Assembly: GCA_902764875.1 (NCBI GenBank)
Contig: CACWXP010000024.1
Span: forward strand, 1-51,645
Origin: an uncultured Eubacteriales bacterium
GTDB lineage: Bacteria > Bacillota > Clostridia > Christensenellales > Aristaeellaceae
Reading direction: 5' to 3'
DNA length: 51,645 nt
The notes beneath the pieces were generated by a model. The model was not told the DNA's origin and did not search any database. It worked only from the letters and a program-made list of their open reading frames with translations. Below, piece after piece: positions 17,215-27,964 of this stretch. Position 1 is the stretch's first letter; each line of letters begins with the position of its first letter. A program made the position numbers and the translations under genes.

Positions 17215-19866
17215 GTGCTTACACTGAAGCAGATTACGAAAGTTTACTCCGGGGGCGAGATGCAGGTTCAGGCGCTCCGGGGGATTGACCTGGAATTCGG
17301 GAGCAGCGAATTTGCCGCGATTCTCGGGCCTTCCGGATGCGGAAAAACCACGCTGCTGAACATTATCGGCGGGCTGGACCAATACACGGACGGGGACCTG
17401 ATCATCCGCGGGAAGAGCACGAAGCAGTTTAACGAAAGCGACTGGGATACCTACCGGAACCACGCGGTGGGCTTCGTTTTCCAGAGCTACAACCTGATTC
17501 CGCACCAGACGGTGCTGGCGAACGTTGAACTGGCGCTGACGCTGAGCGGGATCGGCCGGGAGGAGCGGCGGCGCAGGGCGATCGAGGCGCTTGAGAAGGT
17601 CGGGTTGAAGGACCAGATCAAAAAGAAGCCGAACGAACTGAGCGGCGGGCAGATGCAGCGGGTGGCCATCGCCCGGGCCCTGGTGAACAATCCGGAGATC
17701 CTGCTGGCGGACGAGCCGACGGGAGCCCTGGACAGCGAAACCAGCATCCAGGTGATGGAGATCCTCCGGGAGATCGCACGGGAACGCCTGGTGATCATGG
17801 TGACACACAACCCGGAGCTGGCGAACGAGTACGCCGACCGGATTATCCGCCTGCTGGACGGAAAGGTCATCAGCGACGAACGGATTGCGCGGGAAGCCGC
17901 GCCGCAGCGGGCAGAGGCACCGGCGGAGGAAGGGAAAAAGAAGCGCTCGATGAGCATTCTGACGGCGCTGAACCTGAGCCTGACAAACCTGCTGACGAAA
18001 AAGGGAAGGACGGTGCTGACGGCTTTTGCCGGATCCATCGGTATTATCGGCATCGCGCTGATTCTGAGCATTTCCAACGGCGTCAACGTTTACATCGAAC
18101 GGGTGCAGCGGGACACGCTGAGCGCCTATCCGCTGGAGATTGACGCCCAGAGCATGGACATGAGCGAGACGCTGCAGAACCTTTTCGACAGCGGCGGAAG
18201 CTCTTCCCATCCGCGGGAGGACGGCAAGGTTTACAGCGGAACGCGGATGACCAACACCATGAGCGCCATGATGAGCGGCGTGAAGGAAAACGACCTGGAA
18301 GCCTTCAAGGCATGGCTGGACGACCCGGCGAACGAGATCGACAAGCTGGTGAGCGGGATCCAGTACGAATATGAAACGCCGCTGATGATCTACCGGACGG
18401 ACAGCGGGCTGAACATGCAGGTGAACCCATCGACAACGATGGATTCCACCGGGATGATGGACATGTACAACCTTGGGGCGATGGGGGCCGGCATTCAGCA
18501 GACGATGATGGACACCTTCAAAAAGCGGCTGAACGTTTTCGAGCCGATGCTGGACAACGAGGAGCTGCTGAAGAGCCAGTACGACGTGCTGTACGGGCGG
18601 ATGCCGGAAGATAAATACGAGGTCGTGCTGATCCTGAACAAGAACAACGAGCTGAGCGACTACACGCTGTACTCCCTGGGCCTGAAGGATCAGGGAGAGC
18701 TGAGGGGCCAGTTTGCCGGGCTTATGCAGGGCCAGGGCATCGAGAGCGAGGAAATGGAATTCAGCTATGAAGACCTGATGAACCTCGAGCTGAAGCTGCT
18801 GCCGGTGACGGAACTTTACGAGAAGGGCGAAAGCTTCTGGCTGGACAGGACCGGCGACAAGGAACACATTGCAGCGAAACTCGCCGACGCGACGCAGCTG
18901 AAGATCGTCGGCGTGCTGCGGCCGGCGGAAGGCGCCGTGACCACATCGAACAGCGGAACGATCGGCTATAAGCGGGAACTGATGGAGGAAATGATCCGGC
19001 GGGTCGGCGAGAGCGAGATCGTTCAGGAACAGCTGGCGAATCCGGAGATCGACGTTTTCACAGGGCAGGCATTCCATACGGAAGAGATTGACGTGCTGAG
19101 CCTTGTGGATACGATGGAAATGTCGGACCTGATCAAGCTGATGGAAGAGAAGGGATTCATTCCGGTCGGGATGATTCCGGACATGCTGAAGCCGATGATC
19201 ACAAAGGACATCGTGACCCAGTTCGTGCAGAAGGGCACGGTGATGATCGAGGGCAACACGCTGGAAAAGAACCTGGAGAAACTGGGCGTCAGCGACGAAA
19301 GCAAACCCTCGACGATCCTGATTTATCCGAAGAACTTCGAAAGCAAGAAGACGCTTTCCGCGAAGATCAAGGCCTACAACGAGGCCGTCGGCGAGGAAAA
19401 GGCCATCCACTACACGGACATGATGGACCTGCTGATGAACAGCGTGACGACGATCGTGAACGCCATCAGCTATGTGCTGATTGCCTTCGTGGCCATCAGC
19501 CTGGTGGTGAGCTCGATCATGATCGGCATTATCACCTACATCAGCGTGCTGGAGCGGACGAAGGAGATCGGTATCCTGCGAGCCATCGGCGCGAGCCGGA
19601 GAGACGTGGCCAGGGTGTTCAACGCGGAGACGCTGATCGTCGGCTTCGGGGCCGGGGTGATCGGCATCGCGGTGACGCTGCTGCTGATCTTCATCGCGAA
19701 CATCATTCTGAAGAACGTGACCGGCATTCCGAACCTGGCGGTGCTGCCGCCGGCGGCAGGACTGATTTTGGTCGGTATTTCGATGGTGCTGACGCTGATT
19801 GCCGGCATCATTCCGAGCCGGATGGCCGCGCGGAAGGATCCTGTGGTGGCGCTGCGGTCGGAGTGA
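17215..19866 (+). CDS. MacB-like ABC exporter, ATPase fused to FtsX-type permease
   Basis: This 883-residue protein carries an N-terminal ATPase: Walker A GPSGCGKTT at about 38-46, signature LSGGQ at 142-146, Walker B ILLADEP at 162-168. A membrane segment near 260-285 follows, then a large extracytoplasmic domain (about 290-735) and three C-terminal membrane segments. This order resembles MacB and FtsX-type permeases, which move lipoproteins, peptides or antimicrobials by mechanotransmission rather than through a channel. The GTG start has GGAGGTG eight bases upstream. It stands alone, with no accessory membrane-fusion protein or two-component system nearby. The substrate is unknown. It lacks the second permease gene of bacitracin-type exporters, so it probably works as a homodimer. 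Confidence 0.9.
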   Translation: MLTLKQITKVYSGGEMQVQALRGIDLEFGSSEFAAILGPSGCGKTTLLNIIGGLDQYTDGDLIIRGKSTKQFNESDWDTYRNHAVGFVFQSYNLIPHQTVLANVELALTLSGIGREERRRRAIEALEKVGLKDQIKKKPNELSGGQMQRVAIARALVNNPEILLADEPTGALDSETSIQVMEILREIARERLVIMVTHNPELANEYADRIIRLLDGKVISDERIAREAAPQRAEAPAEEGKKKRSMSILTALNLSLTNLLTKKGRTVLTAFAGSIGIIGIALILSISNGVNVYIERVQRDTLSAYPLEIDAQSMDMSETLQNLFDSGGSSSHPREDGKVYSGTRMTNTMSAMMSGVKENDLEAFKAWLDDPANEIDKLVSGIQYEYETPLMIYRTDSGLNMQVNPSTTMDSTGMMDMYNLGAMGAGIQQTMMDTFKKRLNVFEPMLDNEELLKSQYDVLYGRMPEDKYEVVLILNKNNELSDYTLYSLGLKDQGELRGQFAGLMQGQGIESEEMEFSYEDLMNLELKLLPVTELYEKGESFWLDRTGDKEHIAAKLADATQLKIVGVLRPAEGAVTTSNSGTIGYKRELMEEMIRRVGESEIVQEQLANPEIDVFTGQAFHTEEIDVLSLVDTMEMSDLIKLMEEKGFIPVGMIPDMLKPMITKDIVTQFVQKGTVMIEGNTLEKNLEKLGVSDESKPSTILIYPKNFESKKTLSAKIKAYNEAVGEEKAIHYTDMMDLLMNSVTTIVNAISYVLIAFVAISLVVSSIMIGIITYISVLERTKEIGILRAIGASRRDVARVFNAETLIVGFGAGVIGIAVTLLLIFIANIILKNVTGIPNLAVLPPAAGLILVGISMVLTLIAGIIPSRMAARKDPVVALRSE

Positions 19867-19895
19867 TTAGTGGATAGTGATTAGTGAATAGTGGG
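19861..19895 (+). repeat. TAGTGRN heptad array between ABC exporter and ileS
   Basis: In-phase heptads start at GAGTGAT (19861-19867, containing the exporter TGA stop). TAGTGGA, TAGTGAT, TAGTGAA and TAGTGGG follow, to 19895. The same layout as after glf. Confidence 0.88.
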
Positions 19896-19928
19896 TCAGG
19901 AAAGAGAATGATTTGGAGGAGAGAAACC

Positions 19929-22900
19929 ATGTACAATAAAGTAGCAACGGATATGAACTTTGCGGCGCGGGAAAAGAAAATGGCCGAGATGTGGAAGGAA
20001 AAGGATATCATCCGCAAGAGCTTCCACCACCGGGACGGGAACGAACAGTTCACGTTCTTTGACGGACCGCCCACGGCCAACGGCAAGCCGCACATCGGGC
20101 ACATCGAGACCCGGGTCATCAAAGACCTGATCCCCCGGTATCAGACGATGAAGGGGAAGAGCGTGCTGCGGAAGGCCGGATGGGACACGCACGGCCTGCC
20201 GGTGGAGCTCGAGGTGGAAAAGGCGCTGGGCCTGGACGGAAAGCCCCAGATCGAAGAATACGGCATCGAGCCTTTCATCGCCGAATGCAAAAAGAGCGTT
20301 TGGAAATATCTGCACGAGTGGGAAAAGATGAGCGAACAGGTCGGCTACTGGGTCGACATGGAGCATCCCTACATCACCTATGAAAACGACTATATCGAGA
20401 GCGAATGGTGGAGCCTGAAGCAGATCTTTGAAAAGGGACTGCTGTATCAGGGCCACAAGATCGTGCCTTACTGCCCGCGGTGCGGAACGGCGCTGAGCAG
20501 CCACGAAGTTGCCCAGGGATACAAGAACGTGAAGGAAGTTTCCGCCTTCGTGCGCTTCAAGGTAAAGGGCGAGGAGAACCTCTACCTGCTGGCCTGGACG
20601 ACCACGCCCTGGACGCTGCCGAGCAACCTGGCGCTGTGCGTGAACGCCCACGAAACCTACTGCCGGCTGGAGTGCGAAGGCGTGAAATACATCATGGCCA
20701 GGGCGCTGGTGGAGAAGGTCTTTGAAGGCAAGGACGTGACCGTCGAAGAGGAATTCAGCGGCGAGAGCCTGAAGGGCACGGAATATGAACCGCTGTACCG
20801 CTTCCGGGAGCCGGACGGAAAAGCCTGGTTCGTGATCTGCGACGACTATGTAACGATGGAAGACGGCTCCGGCATCGTCCACATCGCGCCGGCCTTCGGC
20901 GAGGACGACAACCGCGTGTGCCGGGAGAACGGCGTACCCTTTGTCAACCTGGTCAACACCCAGGGCAAATTCGACGAAGACACGGCCTGGGCCGGCACCT
21001 TTGTCAAGGACGCGGATCCGCTGATCCTGGAGGACCTGAAGGCGCGCGGACTGCTGTTCGCGGCGGTTCCCTTTGCCCACGACTATCCCTTCTGCTGGCG
21101 CTGCGACACGCCGCTGCTTTACTACGCGCGGCCGACATGGTTCATCAAAATGACGGCGCTGCGGGACAACCTGGTGCGCAACAACCGGACCGTGAACTGG
21201 ATGCCGGACAACATCAAGGAAGGCCGGATGGGCAACTTCCTTGAAAACGTGATCGACTGGGGTCTGAGCCGCGAACGCTACTGGGGAACGCCCCTGCCGG
21301 TATGGAAATGCGAAGAGGGACACCTGCACGTGATCGGTTCACGCGACGAGCTGCGGAAGATGGCGATCACCGATCCGGGTCCGGACATCGAACTGCACCG
21401 GCCCTTCATCGACGCGGTGACGATCCGCTGCCCCGAATGCGGCAAGGAGATGCACCGGGTGAAGGAAGTCATCGACTGCTGGTACGACAGCGGAAGCATG
21501 CCCTTTGCCCAGTGGCACTATCCCTTTGAACACAAGGAAGAATTCGAGAAAAACTTCCCGGCGGACTTCATCAGCGAAGCCATCGACCAGACCCGCGGAT
21601 GGTTCTACACGCTGGAAGCCATCTCCACGCTGCTGTTTGACCGGGCGCCTTTCAAAAACTGCATCGTGCTGGGCCACGTGCAGGACGCGGAAGGCCGGAA
21701 AATGAGCAAACACCTGGGGAACGTTGTGGATCCCTTTGAGATGCTGGACAAATTCGGCGCGGACGCGCTGCGGTGGTACTTCTACACGACCTCGGCGCCG
21801 TGGCTGCCCAGCCGCTTCAGCGAGGAGGCCGTTCAGGAAGGCCAGCGGAAATTCCTGGCCACGCTGCAGAACACCTATGCCTTCTTTGCGATGTACGCGC
21901 AGATCGACGGATTCGATCCCCTGGCGCATCCGCTTGAAAAGGCGGAACTGACGCTGATGGACCGGTGGATCCTGAGCAAGCTGAACACGCTGGTGAAGGA
22001 AGTGGACACGGGACTGGCCGAATATAAGGTAACCGAAAGCGCGAACGCGCTGGCCGCCTTCGTGGACGATCTGAGCAACTGGTACGTACGCCGGGGCCGC
22101 GAGCGCTTCTGGGGCAAGGGCATGGCCGGCGACAAGGAAGCTGCCTTCGCCACGCTGTATCATGTACTGGTGACGGTAAGCCTGGTGAGCGCGCCGTTCA
22201 TCCCCTTCCTGGCGGAAGAGATCTGGCAGAACCTGGTTGTCAACAACGTGCCCGGGGCCACGGAGAGCGTACACCTGTGCGACTTCCCGGCATGCGACGA
22301 GAGCCGGATCGATCCGGACATGGAAGCGCAGATGGACGCGCTGCTGGAAGTGATCCAGCTGGGCCGCGCCTGCCGGAACGCCGCGAACCTGAAGGTGCGC
22401 CAGCCGCTGCAGAAGCTCTACGTCAAGGGCGCGAGCTTTGACAAGGCCTATCAGGAACTCTGCGAGGACGAACTGAACGTGCGCGAGGTGATCTTCACCG
22501 ACGACGCGCGGGCCTTCACCACCTATAAACTGAAGCCGCAGATGCGGACGCTGGGCCCGAAATACGGTAAACTGCTGGGCAAGATCGGTGCGAAGCTGGG
22601 CGAGATGGACGGGAACGACGTGGTGGACGCCTTTGCCCGGGGCGAGGACGTATCCTTCGAGATCGACGGCACGCAGGTTGTGCTTTCCAAAGACGACGTG
22701 CTGACCGAGCCGATGCAGAAGCCCGGCTTCACGGCCGTGGAAGACAAGGGCGTGACGGTTGTGCTGGATACCAACCTGACGGAAGACCTGATCCGCGAAG
22801 GATACGCGCGGGAAATCATTTCCAAGCTGCAGACCATGCGGAAGGAAGCCGGCTTTGAGGTGACCGACCGGATCCACGTGACCTTTGCGGGTGACGACAA

Positions 22901-23045
22901 GCTGGCGGCCGCGATCGAAGCTTTCCGCGACATGATCAGCCGGACCACGCTGGCGCTGACCATCACCCGGGGCGAAGCCGCGGACGGACGCGAATGGGAT
23001 ATCAACGGAATCAAGGCCGTACTCGGCGTACAGAAAAATTCATGA
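19929..23045 (+). CDS. ileS: Isoleucyl-tRNA synthetase
   Basis: This enzyme of about 1038 residues charges tRNA-Ile. The HIGH motif appears as KPHIGHIETR near residue 52 and the KMSKS loop as GRKMSKHLGN near residue 592, with Ser replaced by His. The large editing domain lies between them (about 190-400), with the expected TTTPWTLPSNLALCV-like segment. Length and the TRVIKDLIPRYQTMKGK segment suggest the long, eukaryote-like type 2 IleRS, often associated with mupirocin tolerance; that subtype call is tentative. The frame is open from 19884, but ATG 19929 has GGAGGA (19915-19920) eight bases upstream. The short spacer excludes a T-box. The TGA stop overlaps the next gene's ATG. Confidence 0.95.
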   Translation: MYNKVATDMNFAAREKKMAEMWKEKDIIRKSFHHRDGNEQFTFFDGPPTANGKPHIGHIETRVIKDLIPRYQTMKGKSVLRKAGWDTHGLPVELEVEKALGLDGKPQIEEYGIEPFIAECKKSVWKYLHEWEKMSEQVGYWVDMEHPYITYENDYIESEWWSLKQIFEKGLLYQGHKIVPYCPRCGTALSSHEVAQGYKNVKEVSAFVRFKVKGEENLYLLAWTTTPWTLPSNLALCVNAHETYCRLECEGVKYIMARALVEKVFEGKDVTVEEEFSGESLKGTEYEPLYRFREPDGKAWFVICDDYVTMEDGSGIVHIAPAFGEDDNRVCRENGVPFVNLVNTQGKFDEDTAWAGTFVKDADPLILEDLKARGLLFAAVPFAHDYPFCWRCDTPLLYYARPTWFIKMTALRDNLVRNNRTVNWMPDNIKEGRMGNFLENVIDWGLSRERYWGTPLPVWKCEEGHLHVIGSRDELRKMAITDPGPDIELHRPFIDAVTIRCPECGKEMHRVKEVIDCWYDSGSMPFAQWHYPFEHKEEFEKNFPADFISEAIDQTRGWFYTLEAISTLLFDRAPFKNCIVLGHVQDAEGRKMSKHLGNVVDPFEMLDKFGADALRWYFYTTSAPWLPSRFSEEAVQEGQRKFLATLQNTYAFFAMYAQIDGFDPLAHPLEKAELTLMDRWILSKLNTLVKEVDTGLAEYKVTESANALAAFVDDLSNWYVRRGRERFWGKGMAGDKEAAFATLYHVLVTVSLVSAPFIPFLAEEIWQNLVVNNVPGATESVHLCDFPACDESRIDPDMEAQMDALLEVIQLGRACRNAANLKVRQPLQKLYVKGASFDKAYQELCEDELNVREVIFTDDARAFTTYKLKPQMRTLGPKYGKLLGKIGAKLGEMDGNDVVDAFARGEDVSFEIDGTQVVLSKDDVLTEPMQKPGFTAVEDKGVTVVLDTNLTEDLIREGYAREIISKLQTMRKEAGFEVTDRIHVTFAGDDKLAAAIEAFRDMISRTTLALTITRGEAADGREWDINGIKAVLGVQKNS

Positions 23046-24346
23046 AAATCGCAATGATTGGGCAGGACATTCCGGTGCTCCTGCCCACCCTTTTGACCGA
23101 CCTGCTTTTCGCCGGGAAGGAACCGGACGCGGAAGTGACCGTTCTGGAAGGCAACCCGGCGATGCAGGAGGTGCTTGAGGGATACGGGGAAAAAGTGATC
23201 CGGCACGCGGGCATCGGCGGAGAAATCCTTGTGACCGGGGATATGGGGGAAGTCCTTGAGGGTGCGGACTGCGTGATTTATGCCGGGGATCCCCAGGCGG
23301 CGAGCCGCTTCTTCATGGACCGGAACGCCCTCGGCAGCGACGACGAGGACAACCCGGGCCTGACGGATCAGGCACGGGTGAACGGCGGGATTGGCGGGCT
23401 GATGCATACGCTGCGGGCCGGAAAGGCGATTCTGGACCTTTGCGACGCGATGGACGAATACTGCCCGGAGACCCTGGTGATCAACCTGGGCCAGCCGGTA
23501 GCACGGACCTGCGCGATCTTCCTGAACCGGGGATACCGGTGCCTGGGACTGGGACGGACCCCGATGAAGGGCGCGAACGGGGCGGAGACCTACGCAAAGC
23601 GCCTGCAGATCAAACCGGAGGACCTGCATGCCGCGACGGCGGGCCTGCCGGGGTTTGCTTTCCTGACGGAGATCCGGGACGGAAAAGCGGACATGATGCC
23701 GAAACTGAAAAAAGCGGCGGAACGCGGCGAGCTGGGCAGCCTGAGCAAACGCTGGCTGGGATGGTGGGACGCGATCCCCGCCGGGGACGTGACCGACCAC
23801 GCGGAGTTTCTTCCGGCACAGCCTGACTACATTCCGGAAGAGAAACCGGAATTCGGCGAGAGCATTGAGCGGCGGAAGGAACGCATCCTTTACATGAACA
23901 CGGTGCGGGAGCAGGGGGCGGAGGCCCGGGAAGGGGCGATGGCCCAGCTGCTGCTGCTGAGCAAGGCGCCGCCGATCCGGCCGATGCGGCTGGCCCTGGC
24001 GGTTCTGCGCGAGGAAACGGCGGAGATTCCGGCGGTGGCCCGGCGGAACGGAAAGGAAATGCCGCAGCTGGCGGAGGACGCCGTGATCGAGACGGTGCTG
24101 ACGCTTTCGAACGGCGAGGCACAGTGCCACGGGATCCGGGTTCCGGAAGCGCTGGCGGAAGTGATGAACGAGATCGACGAAACAAACCGGCTGGCGGCGA
24201 AAGCCGCGGCGGGGGATGCCGGGGCGCTGCGGGAATGCGTGGAGACGGATCCGGCGCTGGGCGGACTGGACCGGCTGTACTGCATGGACGTCGTGCAGGC
24301 GCTTTGCCGGCTGCACGAGGACGTCCTGGGGGACATCAGTGAATAG
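23042..24346 (+). CDS. GH4-like protein with degenerate active site
   Basis: This 434-residue protein follows the layout of GH4 NAD- and metal-dependent glycosidases: N-terminal Rossmann-like strand, central helices and a C-terminal all-family domain. The helix ILDLCDAMDEYCPE, the strand VINLGQPVA and the segment AGLPGFAFLTEIRDGKADMMP align with GH4 landmarks. The key residues do not. The glycine-rich NAD loop is replaced by IGQDIPVLL, the usual INxTNP is INLGQP (147-152), the metal-binding GLCHxP is GLGRTP (169-174) and GLNHF is GLPGF (201-205). It is therefore probably catalytically dead as a GH4 enzyme, with a repurposed role. ATGA overlap with ileS indicates translational coupling. Its TAG stop is part of a heptad repeat. 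Confidence 0.72.
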   Translation: MKIAMIGQDIPVLLPTLLTDLLFAGKEPDAEVTVLEGNPAMQEVLEGYGEKVIRHAGIGGEILVTGDMGEVLEGADCVIYAGDPQAASRFFMDRNALGSDDEDNPGLTDQARVNGGIGGLMHTLRAGKAILDLCDAMDEYCPETLVINLGQPVARTCAIFLNRGYRCLGLGRTPMKGANGAETYAKRLQIKPEDLHAATAGLPGFAFLTEIRDGKADMMPKLKKAAERGELGSLSKRWLGWWDAIPAGDVTDHAEFLPAQPDYIPEEKPEFGESIERRKERILYMNTVREQGAEAREGAMAQLLLLSKAPPIRPMRLALAVLREETAEIPAVARRNGKEMPQLAEDAVIETVLTLSNGEAQCHGIRVPEALAEVMNEIDETNRLAAKAAAGDAGALRECVETDPALGGLDRLYCMDVVQALCRLHEDVLGDISE

Positions 24347-24350
24347 TGGA
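24337..24350 (+). repeat. Two heptads (CAGTGAA, TAGTGGA) forming a stop codon
   Basis: The GH4-like gene ends inside this short array: the TAG stop (24344-24346) is the first three bases of the second heptad. CAGGAG, the ribosome binding site of the next gene, follows at once. Confidence 0.75.
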
Positions 24351-24364
24351 CAGGAGTTAAAGCT

Positions 24365-25228
24365 ATGTTTTTGGCGGACAGCTGGACGGACTATGAAGTG
24401 CTGGACACGGGTGACGGCGAAAAGCTGGAGCGCTGGGGCGATATCATTCTGCGCCGGCCGGATCCGCAGACCATCTGGCCGAAGGGAAAGGAAGCCCTTT
24501 GGCGGAAGGCCATGGCGCACTATCACCGCAGCGAACGGGGTGGCGGGGAATGGGAGTTTCTTGAAAGACTGCCGGACCGCTGGACGGTTTGCCACGAGGG
24601 GCTGACTTTCTGGGTTCGGCCGACGGGATTCAAACACACGGGCCTTTTTCCGGAGCAGGCGGCCAACTGGATCTGGATGAGCGACCTGATCCGAAAGGAC
24701 GGGCGGAAGGACCTGAAGATCCTGAACCTTTTCGGCTACACGGGCGGGGCCACGCTGGCCTGCGCCGCCGCCGGCGCGCACGTGACCCACGTCGACGCGG
24801 CGAAGGGTATGGTGCTCTGGGCCAAGGAAAACCGGGAGCTGAGCGGGCTGCCGGAAACTTCGTTCCGCTGGATCGTGGAGGACGCGCTACGCTTTGTTCA
24901 GCGGGAGATCCGACGGGGGAACCGCTACGACGGGATCCTGATGGATCCGCCGAGCTATGGCCGGGGACCGGGCGGCGAAGTGTGGAAACTGGAGAACGAA
25001 CTGTACGGTCTGATCGACACCTGTGCCCAGGTGCTGAGCGAGGAGCCGCTGTTTTTCCTGATTAACAGCTATACTACTGGATTCCAGGCCAGCGTGCTGA
25101 GCAATATGCTGGATAAATGCGTGATCCGGCGCTTCGGCGGGCAGGCGGACAGCGAGGAGCTTTGCCTGCCGGTGACCACCGGCGGCGTGCTGCCCTGCGG
25201 CGCCAGCGGGAGGTGGCAGCGTGCCTGA
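24365..25228 (+). CDS. Class I SAM-dependent methyltransferase (COG1092/RlmI-like, no PUA domain)
   Basis: This 287-residue protein has a SAM-binding motif I, LNLFGYTGGATLACAAAGA (about 120-138), the acidic VTHVDAAKG strand, and motif IV DPPSYGRGP (about 194-202). This is typical of COG1092 proteins, which include 23S rRNA cytosine-5 methyltransferases such as RlmI. The N-terminal PUA domain of RlmI is missing, as in many Firmicutes members. The substrate (rRNA or other) is unproven. A CAGGAG ribosome binding site precedes the ATG. It overlaps the RluA-type gene by eight bases, suggesting joint expression in an RNA-modification group. Confidence 0.85.
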   Translation: MFLADSWTDYEVLDTGDGEKLERWGDIILRRPDPQTIWPKGKEALWRKAMAHYHRSERGGGEWEFLERLPDRWTVCHEGLTFWVRPTGFKHTGLFPEQAANWIWMSDLIRKDGRKDLKILNLFGYTGGATLACAAAGAHVTHVDAAKGMVLWAKENRELSGLPETSFRWIVEDALRFVQREIRRGNRYDGILMDPPSYGRGPGGEVWKLENELYGLIDTCAQVLSEEPLFFLINSYTTGFQASVLSNMLDKCVIRRFGGQADSEELCLPVTTGGVLPCGASGRWQRA

Positions 25229-26006
25229 CATTCTTTATGAAGACAACCATGTACTGGTTGCAGTGAAACCGCCGAATATGCTTTCGCAGGCGGACAGCAC
25301 CGGGGACATGGACATGCTGACGGATCTGAAGGAATACATCCGCGAGAAGTATCACAAGCCCGGGAACGTTTATCTCGGCCTGGTGCACCGGCTGGACCGG
25401 CCGGTGGGCGGGCTGATGGTTTTTGCCCGGACGAGCAAGGCCGCGGCCCGGCTGGACGCGCAGATGCGGGAGCATAAGATGGGGCGCGAATACCTTTGCG
25501 TCGTGCAGGGAGAGGCCGAAGAGAAATTCACGCTGCGGGATTACCTGATTCACGACCCGATGAGCAACAAGGAAGTCGTCTGCGAAGCGGATGTGAAGGG
25601 CGGAAAGATGGCGATTCTGCACGGAAGGTGCATCGAAAGCCGGGACGGGACTAGCCTGCTGGGCATCCGGCTGGAGACGGGACGGAAGCACCAGATCCGG
25701 GCCCAGCTGAGCAGCATCGGGCTGCCGCTGTGGGGCGACAACCGCTACGGCAACGGGATCCCGGGACAGCAGATTGCCCTCTGGGGATACAAGCTGACGT
25801 TTGAACACCCGATTACCCGCGAGAAGATGACCTATCACAGCATGCCGGAGGGCAATATCTGGAACGTATATGCCGATTTGCTGCAGGTTCCGGAGGACAC
25901 AGACGAAAAGCGGGAACCGGATCAGATTCTGATTCGGCCGGAGGTTGTGCAGAAGCTGGAGGAGTTTGACAAGTATAAGCCGATCAAGACGGATGAGCTT
26001 CTATAG
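25221..26006 (+). CDS. RluA-family pseudouridine synthase
   Basis: This 261-residue enzyme isomerises uridine to pseudouridine in rRNA or tRNA. The catalytic motif HRLDRPVGG (56-64) carries the essential Asp59. The KPPNMLSQ and TGRKHQIRAQL segments are family typical. There is no N-terminal S4 domain. The GTG start overlaps the methyltransferase gene by eight bases and has GGGAGGTGG upstream. The exact RNA target cannot be told from sequence. Confidence 0.92.
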   Translation: MPDILYEDNHVLVAVKPPNMLSQADSTGDMDMLTDLKEYIREKYHKPGNVYLGLVHRLDRPVGGLMVFARTSKAAARLDAQMREHKMGREYLCVVQGEAEEKFTLRDYLIHDPMSNKEVVCEADVKGGKMAILHGRCIESRDGTSLLGIRLETGRKHQIRAQLSSIGLPLWGDNRYGNGIPGQQIALWGYKLTFEHPITREKMTYHSMPEGNIWNVYADLLQVPEDTDEKREPDQILIRPEVVQKLEEFDKYKPIKTDELL

Positions 26007-26014
26007 GGTTTTGA

Positions 26015-27181
<1,167 letters not shown>

Positions 27182-27321
27182 TCCGCCGGTCGAACCCTGA
27201 TTTGCGCGGCAGCTGACAGCCTGCGAGGTTCGCTGACAGAGGCTTCGGTAAAACAGGGGATCCCTGACATTGGTTATTATAGCGTCCAGGAGATTGGACG
27301 ATAAAAAAGGAGGAACCCGTT

Positions 27322-27957
27322 ATGAAGATTTTACCCGTATCCGATCCCTCTTTCCAGAACTACGGACAGGTGCTGGAAGGCTACGACCTGAAGGAACTGC
27401 TGGAGACGCTGGATAAGGTGACACCCTGCCCCGAAGGCGTGGAATACGTTCCGGAACAGGCGGAGCTGCAGGCACTGGCGATTGAAAAGGATCTGCGGAA
27501 CAATGCGTACGGCGGTATGCCCATCCAGATCGGCTGGTGCAACGGCCACAACACGAAGATGAACTGCCTTGAGTATCACCGGGACAGCGAACTGAACGTG
27601 GGCACGCAGGACTTCATCCTGCTGCTGGCCAAGCGCGAAGACCTGGTGGACGGCGTGCTGGACGCGGACAAGGTAGTTGCCTATTATTGCCCCGCCGGCG
27701 TAATAGTTGAAGTGTACGCCACGACGCTGCACTATGCTCCCTGCAGCGCGAAGAAGGGCCAGGGATTCAAGGTTGTGATCGTGCTGCCGAAGGGAACGAA
27801 CCTGGCGAAGCCGGACATCACCGTGAAGAATCCGGAAGACGAAATCCTGTGGGCGGCCAACAAGTGGCTGCTGGCCCACGCGGACAGCGCGGAAGCCGCG
27901 CAGGGCGCGAAGGTGCTCATCAAGGGAAAGAATCCGGACATTGCGGATCTGATCTGA
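27322..27957 (+). CDS. DUF4867 family protein
   Basis: This 211-residue protein resembles DUF4867, a Firmicutes family predicted to have a cupin-like beta-rich fold and often found near sugar-metabolism genes. Family-like segments include QIGWCNGHNTKMNCLEYHRDSE near residue 71 and VEVYATTLHYAPC near residue 133, which contain His, Cys and Glu residues that could bind a metal. No export signal is present, so it is cytoplasmic. AAGGAGG precedes the ATG. A strong terminator follows, so it ends its transcript. Function unknown. Confidence 0.8.
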   Translation: MKILPVSDPSFQNYGQVLEGYDLKELLETLDKVTPCPEGVEYVPEQAELQALAIEKDLRNNAYGGMPIQIGWCNGHNTKMNCLEYHRDSELNVGTQDFILLLAKREDLVDGVLDADKVVAYYCPAGVIVEVYATTLHYAPCSAKKGQGFKVVIVLPKGTNLAKPDITVKNPEDEILWAANKWLLAHADSAEAAQGAKVLIKGKNPDIADLI

Positions 27958-27964
27958 TATTCAG

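Noticed and set aside
17122-19410. Minus-strand 762-codon open frame across the ABC exporter gene
   Set aside because: His/Arg/Gln-rich shadow of a gene with complete Walker motifs; similar shadows lie under ileS (19896-21329, 22523-24790) and the modular secreted protein (35648-38059).
19867-19928. Possible T-box leader of ileS
   Set aside because: Only 62 bases separate the genes and they are filled by heptad repeats and the ribosome binding site.
27182-27321. Direct repeat GCTGACAG and weak -10-like TATTAT before the DUF4867 gene
   Set aside because: No matching -35 and only a short chance-level repeat.
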